Part shown: in pieces, positions 44,115 through 51,566 of the stretch
Layout: each line of letters begins with the position of its first letter
Numbering within the stretch: the stretch's first letter is position 1
Assembly (NCBI GenBank): GCA_002384935.1
Contig: DGCD01000009.1
Span: 1 to 64,000 of the forward strand
Reading direction: 5' to 3'
DNA: 64,000 nucleotides
Source of the DNA: Pusillimonas sp. UBA3987
GTDB taxonomy: Bacteria > Pseudomonadota > Gammaproteobacteria > Burkholderiales > Burkholderiaceae_B
The notes under the pieces: generated by a model
What the model saw: the letters and a program-made list of their open reading frames with translations, nothing else
Databases searched by the model: none
Told to the model about the DNA's origin: nothing
Translations under genes and position numbers: made by a program

Positions 44115-45398
44115 ATGATTCCATCCGTTGCCGATATGCGCAAAACCCCGCCGGGCTATTTTTCTGTGCGTTTCGGACTCCCCGAATACACCGACTGGCT
44201 CGATGAGAGCATGTCGTGGAAAAAAACCGCATCAATCGGCGATTGGTCGTTCCTGTGGCAACGACGCATTGTCGGCAAAGACGCTCTGCGCCTGCTGTCC
44301 GACGTGTCAGTCAATAGCCTGGCCAAATTCGCAATCGGGCAGGCAAAACATCTTATTCATACCAATCAAGACGGCAAGGTCATTCACGAAGGCGTATTAA
44401 GCCGGCTGGGTGAAGAAGAGTTCATGCTGCACGGGCGCGGCGGGTTCTGGGTTGACTACAATCTGCGCCACGGCAACTACGATGCCCAGACCATACCCGA
44501 CGACTGGTTTATCTATCAGGTAGCCGGCCCTAATTCACTTGCCATCCTGGAAAAAGTTGCCAAGGGCAATTTGCGCGACATTAAATTCATGCACCAGGGG
44601 CAAATTGAAATTTGTGGCCATAAGATCTGGGCCCTGCGCCAGGGCATGTCGGGTGAAATAGGCTTTGAGCTGCAAGGACCGAAAGAATGGGGCCCCGAAA
44701 TCATGGAAACCATTCAAAAAGCCGGTGAAGAATTCGGTTTAAGACGCATCGGCGGACGCGTCTCATCCATCAACCACCTGGAAGCTTGCTTCCCCACCAT
44801 TGTGGTTGATTACCTGCCGGCCATTTTCAGCGAAGACATGATCGACTATGCCAACGAATTTCGTGCCGCCATGCCCGCATTTGCCTCGACGTTCAACGTA
44901 GCCGGCAGCTTCAACGGCCAGCATGTCAGCGATTATTACCGTAGCCCGGTGGAATTGGGCTGGTCACGCAACATCAAGTTCGATCATGATTTCATCGGAC
45001 GCGAAGCGCTGGAGCGGGAAGTGGCTAATCCACGCCGTGCCATGCGCACGCTGGTCTGGAACGCCGACGATGTTCTGGATGTCCAGGCCTCATTATTCCG
45101 CAAAGGCGAAGACTACCCCTTCATGGACATGCCACGCGACCAACGCGGCTTTATGTGGGCAGACAAAGTCATGAAAGGCAGTCGCGAAGTGGGCATTGCA
45201 ACTGCACGAGGCTTCAGCTTTTACTTTCGCGAGATGCTCTCGCTGTGCACCATCGACATTGACCAGGCAGAAATTGGAAACCAGGTTGAGGTGTACTGGG
45301 GTTACCCCGACGGCCCGCAAAAGGCAATTCGCGCTACTGTGCAACCCGCTCCGTACAAGGAAGACCGCCGCCGCCTCGACTTGCACGGGGCAAAATAA
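44115..45398 (+). CDS. LigM/DesA-like tetrahydrofolate-dependent aromatic O-demethylase (GcvT fold)
   Basis: This 427-residue protein has the aminomethyltransferase fold of GcvT but matches the aryl O-demethylase branch (LigM, DesA). It shows GDWSFLWQRRIVGKDALRLL near residue 42, GMSGEIGFELQGP near 178 and the tail ARGFSFYFREMLSLC near 360. Such enzymes move a methyl group from vanillate, syringate or 3-O-methylgallate to tetrahydrofolate. No metF or ligH gene is adjacent. Glycine-cleavage function is unlikely because the other gcv genes are absent. GGAGA precedes the start. Confidence 0.8.
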   Translation: MIPSVADMRKTPPGYFSVRFGLPEYTDWLDESMSWKKTASIGDWSFLWQRRIVGKDALRLLSDVSVNSLAKFAIGQAKHLIHTNQDGKVIHEGVLSRLGEEEFMLHGRGGFWVDYNLRHGNYDAQTIPDDWFIYQVAGPNSLAILEKVAKGNLRDIKFMHQGQIEICGHKIWALRQGMSGEIGFELQGPKEWGPEIMETIQKAGEEFGLRRIGGRVSSINHLEACFPTIVVDYLPAIFSEDMIDYANEFRAAMPAFASTFNVAGSFNGQHVSDYYRSPVELGWSRNIKFDHDFIGREALEREVANPRRAMRTLVWNADDVLDVQASLFRKGEDYPFMDMPRDQRGFMWADKVMKGSREVGIATARGFSFYFREMLSLCTIDIDQAEIGNQVEVYWGYPDGPQKAIRATVQPAPYKEDRRRLDLHGAK

Positions 45399-45431
45399 AA
45401 CGCATTAGCGGGTCAATAAAGCTGTTCCTGA

Positions 45432-45467
45432 AACGGTGAACCGATATTGAGCGGTTCACCGTTTTTT
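45432..45467 (+). terminator. Rho-independent terminator after the LigM-like gene
   Basis: AACGGTGAACC (45432-45442) and GGTTCACCGTT (45453-45463) form a perfect 11-bp stem with a 10-base loop, followed by a T run to 45467. It lies 34 bases after the stop codon at 45398. Confidence 0.92.
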
Positions 45468-45552
45468 ATTTTCATTAATACCGTTAGAATCTGAACTGAA
45501 ACGCTTAAATCGGTTCAATAACTGTACAAAAACTTTTTCTCCTACATGAAAT

Positions 45553-46530
45553 ATGGACAGGCCCATGACAGAAAACGAATCTTCCTCGAAGCCTGAAGGC
45601 TACCGTAGCGGTACAGCTGCCCGTCTGACAGGCGTACCTGTTGAAACATTGCGCGTATGGGAACGGCGCTACAAAGTTGTTGGTCCCCGCGTCAGTGCGC
45701 GCGGTCAGCGCTTGTACTCCAATGAAGATATTCAGCGCCTTACCCTGATTAAACAATTGGTTGACGCCGGTTACCCAATTGGCTCTATTGCCCATTTGCC
45801 CACAGCAAGCCTGCAGAATATGCGCAATGCCCCTGAAAAGCCAACAAAAACATATCATGTGGGCATCGCAGGCGCCTTCGTTGCCAGCCCAAATGTCATC
45901 GAAGCCCTGAAGCATTCTGCCTTGCGCGTAACGTGCCACACCATGGTGCCGGCGGAAGCGGCCGCACTGTTCAAAGACGCTCACATCGAAGCGGTAATTG
46001 TCGAGTTGCCCACATTGACTGACGACACACCGGGTATTGTCAGTCGCATTCAACAAGCTTGCGATGCCAGTCAGGCGATCGTGCTATACCGATTTGCACC
46101 GGGTAAGGTTGTACGCAGGCTGCGTCAAGGCGGCATTAAAGTTGCCCGCGCATCATCGGATCCACACGAAGTTGCCCTGCTGTGCCAGACCTTGTTGCAC
46201 AACAACAGCCAGCCATCGCCCATTGCGTCAAGCAATCTGAACTCAAGCGAATACCCTCCCGCGCCCCGATTCAGCGATGAAACCCTGAGCCAGTTCCTGG
46301 CGGCCTCCAATAGTCCTTATTGCGAATGTCCTCGCCACCTGATCGAACTCATTCTGAGTTTGAAGAGCTTTGAACAATACAGTGCCGAGTGCGTCAATCG
46401 CAGTCCACAAGACGCTGCACTGCACCGCGATTTGCAACGAACCACCGGACAGGCACGTTCGCTGCTCGAAAATGCGCTGGATCGCCTGGCAGACGTCGAG
46501 GGTTGGCGGAGCGAAAGCGCTGCAGCATAA
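45553..46530 (+). CDS. MerR-family transcriptional regulator with a B12-binding-like C-terminal region
   Basis: This 325-residue protein has an N-terminal MerR winged helix (RSGTAARLTGVPVETLRVWE, from about residue 17). A region about 95-220 has an alternating strand/helix pattern like the cobalamin-binding domain of CarH/LitR-type regulators. I do not find the DxHxxG cobalamin motif, so light or B12 sensing is doubtful. The start could be ATG 45553 or ATG 45565; neither has a good ribosome site. It is followed by its own terminator. Confidence 0.8.
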   Translation: MDRPMTENESSSKPEGYRSGTAARLTGVPVETLRVWERRYKVVGPRVSARGQRLYSNEDIQRLTLIKQLVDAGYPIGSIAHLPTASLQNMRNAPEKPTKTYHVGIAGAFVASPNVIEALKHSALRVTCHTMVPAEAAALFKDAHIEAVIVELPTLTDDTPGIVSRIQQACDASQAIVLYRFAPGKVVRRLRQGGIKVARASSDPHEVALLCQTLLHNNSQPSPIASSNLNSSEYPPAPRFSDETLSQFLAASNSPYCECPRHLIELILSLKSFEQYSAECVNRSPQDAALHRDLQRTTGQARSLLENALDRLADVEGWRSESAAA

Positions 46531-46552
46531 CGACCAGCGACGCCTTACCCCT

Positions 46553-46583
46553 AAAAACCGTGATATGTTTCGCGGTTTTTTTT
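46553..46583 (+). terminator. Rho-independent terminator after the MerR gene
   Basis: AAACCG (46555-46560) pairs with CGGTTT and is followed by a run of eight T within 46575-46583. It lies 22 bases beyond the MerR stop codon. Confidence 0.8.
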
Positions 46584-46599
46584 ACGCCTGATTATTTTA

Positions 46600-46655
46600 T
46601 TTTTATCAAAATATGGTAAAAATTATAAATAAATAAAACGTTTTTATCGAAATAT
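46600..46655. promoter_or_regulatory. Pair of 15-bp direct repeats upstream of the VOC-FAH genes
   Basis: TTTTTATCAAAATAT (46600-46614) and TTTTTATCGAAATAT (46641-46655) differ at one base and are 41 bases apart, about four helical turns. The second copy ends 45 bases before the VOC dioxygenase ATG. The phased spacing suits a regulator, possibly the IclR protein encoded two genes downstream. Confidence 0.5.
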
Positions 46656-46700
46656 AAGATAGTGCGTCACGCTGTACCGACCTATCACCAGGAGATCGCC

Positions 46701-47531
46701 ATGAGTCTGCTCACCGCCCAACTCGATCATTTAGCCGTTAACAGCCCCAACCCGGAATCCATTGCTGCTTTTTACGGGCAAGCCATGCAAATGCGCGTCT
46801 CGCAGGGCGATGCCGGCGAGTACGTTTGTGAAGGTCGTGAACGCCGCATGGTGTTCTATCCCGGCGAGGCGAAAACATTGCATTATTTCGCCTGGAATCT
46901 GCCATCGGCCCAAGCACTGACGCAGCTTAGAACGCATATTGAAGAAGCCGGCATTCCAACCCGACCCTCCCTGTCGCCATTTTTCGACAACAACGCGTTC
47001 ACCGTCAGCGATCCCGACGGCCACAATCTAGTTATCGGTCATGACGACGCTAACCGAACGCAAGACGCCGGCCTTCCCGCGCGCCTGCAGCACTTTGCCT
47101 TCGGCACCACGAATATTCAGTCCATGCTCGATTTCTACGAAAAGACGCTGGGCATGCGAATCAGCGATAACGTCTACGCCGACGACGGCAGCCTGCGCTC
47201 ATCGTTCTTGCGCGCAGGAAACGAACACCATATCCTGGCCATATTCGTAGCCGGGCAGAACTCATTCGACCACCATTGCTATGAGGCTGGCGAATGGAAC
47301 CTCATTCGTGACTGGGCGGACTTTTTATCCGAACGAGACATCCTGCTCGATTGGGGTCCCGGACGCCATGGTCCCGGCAAGAACCTTTTCTTCATGATCC
47401 GCGACCCGGATACCAATTGGCTGGAGATATCTGCCGAGCTTGAGCTCGTTACCGAAGACCGACCAACCGGATCCTGGCAACATCGCGAAAAAACCCTGAA
47501 CAGCTGGGGCAAAGCTTATCTGCGCAGCTAA
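46701..47531 (+). CDS. Two-domain extradiol dioxygenase of the VOC (catechol 2,3-dioxygenase) superfamily
   Basis: This 276-residue protein contains two VOC modules (about residues 5-115 and 130-255). The catalytic half has LQHFAFGTTNIQSMLDFYEKT, HHILAIF and the end LFFMIRDPDTNWLEISAELE, whose His/His/Glu set is the Fe(II) site. It should cleave a catechol-type ring made by the flavin hydroxylase encoded downstream. The ATG at 46701 has GGAGA before it; an in-frame start at 46662 has none. Confidence 0.88.
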   Translation: MSLLTAQLDHLAVNSPNPESIAAFYGQAMQMRVSQGDAGEYVCEGRERRMVFYPGEAKTLHYFAWNLPSAQALTQLRTHIEEAGIPTRPSLSPFFDNNAFTVSDPDGHNLVIGHDDANRTQDAGLPARLQHFAFGTTNIQSMLDFYEKTLGMRISDNVYADDGSLRSSFLRAGNEHHILAIFVAGQNSFDHHCYEAGEWNLIRDWADFLSERDILLDWGPGRHGPGKNLFFMIRDPDTNWLEISAELELVTEDRPTGSWQHREKTLNSWGKAYLRS

Positions 47532-47555
47532 AACCCCATTCACCAAGGAGCATCC

Positions 47556-48410
47556 ATGCGTTTAGTTTCTTTTGTTGGTCGTAACGGCCAGTCGGGCTAT
47601 GGGGCCCAAATCAATGACCAACAGGTCGCCAACCTCTCGGCCGTGCTGGGCCATCGCTATGCCGACCTGAAATCACTTCTGGCAAGTGGGCTGGAAGAAG
47701 CGCAAGCGGCATTGAAACTGGCCCCGGCTCTATCCACCCATGAAGTTCATTTGCTACCCGTCATTCCCAACCCGAACAAAATTATCTGCGTAGGACTGAA
47801 CTACGAAACACACCGGGTTGAAACCGGACGGCCGAAAGAAGCACATCCATCGATTTTCACGCGTTTTGCATCCAGCCAGATTGCCGCAGGTGATCCTATT
47901 ATTCGCCCCCGGGTCTCCACTGCACTCGATTACGAAGGCGAATTGGCACTCGTTATTGGCCAACCAGGGCGCTACATTAAATCGGCCGACGCGTTCAACC
48001 ATATTGCCGGTTACGCCTGCTACAACGACGCTTCCATTCGCGACTGGCAGCGCCACTCGCACCAATTCACACCTGGAAAGAACTTTGTCGGCACCGGCCC
48101 GTTCGGCCCCTGGATGGTAACGCGCGATGAGATATCCGATATTGAATCGCAAACGCTGACGACGCGGCTGAACGGCAAAATCATGCAGCAAGCCAAAATT
48201 TCCGACATGATTTTTTCCATTGGCGAAATCATCGAATACGTGTCGTCTTTCACGCCACTGGAAACCGGTGACGTCATTGCAACGGGTACCCCCGGCGGGG
48301 TCGGCTTCAAACGTGAACCGGCTGTCTACATGAAGCCGGGCGACACGATTGAAGTTGAAATCACCCAGGTTGGACTCTTGCGCAACCCCATCGCCGACGA
48401 ACTGGTGTAA
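47556..48410 (+). CDS. Fumarylacetoacetate hydrolase-family protein
   Basis: This 284-residue protein has the FAH catalytic domain: IICVGLNYETHRVETGR near residue 76, DYEGELALVIG near 125 with acidic metal ligands, and GDVIATGTPGGVGF near 238. Members hydrolyse or decarboxylate 2-oxo acids from meta-cleavage. It follows the dioxygenase gene by 24 bases, with AAGGAG at the start, and is upstream of the IclR and hydroxylase genes. It acts downstream of ring opening; hydrolase versus hydratase/decarboxylase cannot be told apart here. Confidence 0.88.
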   Translation: MRLVSFVGRNGQSGYGAQINDQQVANLSAVLGHRYADLKSLLASGLEEAQAALKLAPALSTHEVHLLPVIPNPNKIICVGLNYETHRVETGRPKEAHPSIFTRFASSQIAAGDPIIRPRVSTALDYEGELALVIGQPGRYIKSADAFNHIAGYACYNDASIRDWQRHSHQFTPGKNFVGTGPFGPWMVTRDEISDIESQTLTTRLNGKIMQQAKISDMIFSIGEIIEYVSSFTPLETGDVIATGTPGGVGFKREPAVYMKPGDTIEVEITQVGLLRNPIADELV

Positions 48411-48423
48411 GGACGCAGCGGGA

Positions 48424-49209
48424 ATGCACAAATCCAACTCGGTTGAACGCATGCTGTCCATCCCCCGCCTGTTCACCGAACAGCGTCCGGTATGGACAGT
48501 GGAAGAGGTCGCCGCCGAACTTGGCCTTCCCGTTAGCAGTACCTATCGTTATTTTCAAAGCCTGTTGCGCTTTGAATATCTGGATGAAGCGCCTGGGCAG
48601 GGTTACTGCCTGGGCCCCGCATTCATTGAGTACGACCGGATCATTCGCGTAACCGATCCGCTGGCAAAAGTCGCCGGGCCGGTGCTGGCCGGACTGACCG
48701 ACACGCTGGCGCCGGGTTCCACCCTGCTTGTTTGCCAGGTATATCGGCGCAAGGTCATGTGTATCCGCGAGCAAACCACGGGCAATGGCATGGCGCACAC
48801 CAGTTATGAACGCGGCCGGCCCATGCCGCTCTACCGCGGCGCAACGTCGAAGGTCATACTGGCGCACCAGGCTTGGCGCACACAGAAACGCGAATATGAA
48901 CAGAACCAGAAGGAAATTCTTGCTGCCGGCATGGGACACGACTGGAAATCGTTCAGCGCCGGGTTGCGTGAAGTACGCAAGCGCGGTTACTGCATTTCAC
49001 GCGGTGAAGTCGACACGGGCCGCCAAGGAATCGCCGCCCCCATATTCAGCGCAACGGGGCATGTCGCGCATAGCCTGAGTATTGTTACACCCGCCGACAG
49101 AACCAGCGCCGACGACGAGGATCGTTTGGTCATGGCGATCGTTACAGCCGCCGCTCGCATTTCAGAAAAACTCTCCCGCTTCGATACAGTTAAAACAATA
49201 AAGCCATGA
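48424..49209 (+). CDS. IclR-family transcriptional regulator
   Basis: This 261-residue protein has an N-terminal winged helix (VERMLSIPRLFTEQRPVWTV, then AAELGLPVSSTYRYFQSL). An effector domain follows with the IclR pattern RGRPMPLYRGATSKVILA near residue 132. IclR proteins often govern aromatic catabolic operons. I use ATG 48424, 13 bases after the FAH stop; the longer frame overlaps that gene. It overlaps the hydroxylase gene by 4 bases, so regulator and enzymes share one transcript. Confidence 0.9.
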   Translation: MHKSNSVERMLSIPRLFTEQRPVWTVEEVAAELGLPVSSTYRYFQSLLRFEYLDEAPGQGYCLGPAFIEYDRIIRVTDPLAKVAGPVLAGLTDTLAPGSTLLVCQVYRRKVMCIREQTTGNGMAHTSYERGRPMPLYRGATSKVILAHQAWRTQKREYEQNQKEILAAGMGHDWKSFSAGLREVRKRGYCISRGEVDTGRQGIAAPIFSATGHVAHSLSIVTPADRTSADDEDRLVMAIVTAAARISEKLSRFDTVKTIKP

Positions 49210-50807
49210 ACAGCGAAAAGCCTACCCCCGTCACCATCGTCGGCGCTGGTCCGGTCGGCCTCATGCTGGCGAATCTTTTGGCGGCTTACGATGTGCCGGT
49301 CGTGGTGATCGAACGCCACGACACCACCGTCCAGGAACCCAGGGCCATTTCAATCGATGATGAGTCATTGCGCTCGTTGCAAATTCCACAACTGGACGCC
49401 GCATTGAAAGCCACCTGCGCCATGGATTACGGCTCCGTTTATCTGGGCCCTGATCGTCAACCTTTTGCTTCAGTATCGCCAACCGCCGCCGAATACGGAC
49501 ACCCAAAACGCAGTGCTTTTGCCCAACCCGTACTCGAGACCATGCTGGCTGCAAACCTGGCCAAATATCCGCACGCCCGGATTCGTTTTGGCGAGGAAGT
49601 CACCTCACTGAGCCAAAACGAAGATTTTGTCGAGCTTGTCATTGTGCGTCATGACGGCAGCCAATATGTGCACACCAGCCAGTACGTAGCCGCATGCGAC
49701 GGTGGCCGCAGCCCGTTGCGCCATATGTTGAACATCGGCATGCACGGCAACACTTATGAAAAGAAATGGCTGATCATCGACCTTAAAGGCACACACGACA
49801 ACTTCCGTCAGACACGCGTTTACTGCGACCCGCGCCGTCCGGGCATCAACCTGCCGGGACCCAACCGCACCCGTCGTTTCGAATTTATGCTGCTCAAAGG
49901 CGAAACCGACGAGCAGGTAACCGATATTGATTTCGTGCGCCGATTGTTAAGACATCATGGTCCTGACGAACACGTTGAAATTATGCGCAAACAGGTTTAC
50001 ACATTCCATGCCCGCATGGCGAAGGAATGGCAGAAGGGACGCGTCTTTTTGCTAGGCGATGCGGCGCACCTGACCCCTCCGTTTGCGGGCCAGGGCTTGA
50101 ACAGCGGTCTGCGTGACGCGGCAAACCTGTCTTGGAAATTGGCCGCCGTCTTGCAGGGTCGTTTGCCACCCAAAATCCTGGACAGCTATCAAGAGGAACG
50201 ACCTGAACATGCATGGCAGCTCATTGAAATGGCCATGACCCTGGGCAAAATCATGATGCCCGACACATTACGCAAGGCCAGGCTGATTCAAGCCGGGTTC
50301 CGCGCTTTGCAATGGGTTCCTCCTGCAAACAGCTACATCACGCAAATGCGCTACAAACCCAAACCCCGGTTTTCAAAAGGTTTTTTCGTGGCCGACGGCA
50401 CCGGCGTGCGCAACACAATAGTTGGCCGTATGGTGTGCCAGCCCATGCTGGAAAACCCTGATCGCAGCCTGGTTCGGCTCGACGACCTGATGGGAAATCA
50501 TTTCGCGCTCATCGCCTGTCACGCAAATCCCGAGCGCGCTTTTGACGACTTGCCATTGCTCGAATTTGAACAAAGCCTGAATCTGAAACGGTTGTGTATC
50601 ACCCCACGCTTTCACAACCCGTTCCCGGCCGCACCTGGCGCACCGCATACCGTGCGGGACGTTTCGGGCGACTTTGAACGACACTGCCCCCAGGCACAAA
50701 GCGTCTGGCTGCTGGTGCGTCCCGACCGTTACGTCATGGCCTGCATTCCACGACAAAATGGCCAACAGACAATCAAACAACTGAACGATTTTTTTCAATT
50801 CAGTTGA
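49206..50807 (+). CDS. FAD-dependent aromatic hydroxylase (MhpA-like)
   Basis: This 533-residue flavoprotein has the group A hydroxylase motifs: GAGPVGLMLANLL (residues 12-24) for FAD, CDGGRSPLR near 162, and GDAAHLTPPFAGQGLNSGLRD near 285. The segment EPRAISIDDESLR and overall length match 3-(3-hydroxyphenyl)propionate hydroxylase. It would add a hydroxyl to a phenolic acid, giving the catechol cleaved by the VOC dioxygenase encoded upstream. The exact substrate is not evident. Confidence 0.88.
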   Translation: MNSEKPTPVTIVGAGPVGLMLANLLAAYDVPVVVIERHDTTVQEPRAISIDDESLRSLQIPQLDAALKATCAMDYGSVYLGPDRQPFASVSPTAAEYGHPKRSAFAQPVLETMLAANLAKYPHARIRFGEEVTSLSQNEDFVELVIVRHDGSQYVHTSQYVAACDGGRSPLRHMLNIGMHGNTYEKKWLIIDLKGTHDNFRQTRVYCDPRRPGINLPGPNRTRRFEFMLLKGETDEQVTDIDFVRRLLRHHGPDEHVEIMRKQVYTFHARMAKEWQKGRVFLLGDAAHLTPPFAGQGLNSGLRDAANLSWKLAAVLQGRLPPKILDSYQEERPEHAWQLIEMAMTLGKIMMPDTLRKARLIQAGFRALQWVPPANSYITQMRYKPKPRFSKGFFVADGTGVRNTIVGRMVCQPMLENPDRSLVRLDDLMGNHFALIACHANPERAFDDLPLLEFEQSLNLKRLCITPRFHNPFPAAPGAPHTVRDVSGDFERHCPQAQSVWLLVRPDRYVMACIPRQNGQQTIKQLNDFFQFS

Positions 50808-50903
50808 TAACGCTCACGCAACCCATTTGGGCAAAAGTATCATTCTAAAGGCAGGACTCCCCCTCTAAGCGTAGATAAAAAGTAATATGTCCACTGAGAA
50901 GCA

Positions 50904-51566
50904 ATGAACCTTCAGGGTGCATCTGGCTCCAATTCAAGCATGGAAAACAGCTCAAACTCACCGGACACGTTGCGGTCTTTGTTACGCAGCCGTATATGGC
51001 CTTTACATCAACGGCTCGACCACAGCCCCTTCCTTCAGGCACTCACGAGGTCAGATCTAGACGCGACCACATACACACGTACACTGACTCATTTTCACAC
51101 CACCTATCAGCACCTGGAGCCCGACTTGCTCGCGCTGGAGCAAAGCGTTGGACCCGGGAATCTGCCGGCTTATGAGCCGCGCCTGCCTTACATCAGGACG
51201 GAACATGCCTTTTTCAGTAACACCGAGTCCTGCCCGGAGAAACCTGAAACGCTTTTGCCTCCCATGCCGCAATTCCAATGTCCTTTATCGGCCTATCTGG
51301 GCAGTCGCTATGTTCTGGAAGGAGCTTCACAAGGCACGCCCCACGTAATGCGCGCCCTTGAAAAACATCATCCGGCCTGGCCGCTGCACCCGCGCGGATA
51401 CTGGCACACCCTGCTCAAGCAAGAGCATGCATGGCACCAGCTGTGTCAACTACTCGACTCACCACAGATGCGTCCAACGCTTGAACTGGCGGAATTAATT
51501 CGCGGTGCAACCTGGGTTTTTGAATCATTTATCGCCGCTCTGGCACCCTCGAAAAATCTTAAATGA
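50904..51566 (+). CDS. bphO: Biliverdin-producing heme oxygenase (BphO-type)
   Basis: This 220-residue, mainly helical protein resembles bacterial heme oxygenases paired with phytochromes. The N-terminal RSRIWPLHQRLDHSPFLQAL carries the heme-ligand His, and ALEKHHPAWP.. lies in the distal part. It opens heme to biliverdin IXalpha, the chromophore for the phytochrome encoded next. The stop overlaps the phytochrome start by 4 bases (ATGA). An alternative ATG at 50940 is possible. Confidence 0.85.
   Translation: MNLQGASGSNSSMENSSNSPDTLRSLLRSRIWPLHQRLDHSPFLQALTRSDLDATTYTRTLTHFHTTYQHLEPDLLALEQSVGPGNLPAYEPRLPYIRTEHAFFSNTESCPEKPETLLPPMPQFQCPLSAYLGSRYVLEGASQGTPHVMRALEKHHPAWPLHPRGYWHTLLKQEHAWHQLCQLLDSPQMRPTLELAELIRGATWVFESFIAALAPSKNLK

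Noticed and set aside
44115..45398. Assignment as glycine cleavage T protein (gcvT)
   Set aside because: No gcvH or gcvP genes are near, and the C-terminal pattern fits the aryl O-demethylase branch better.
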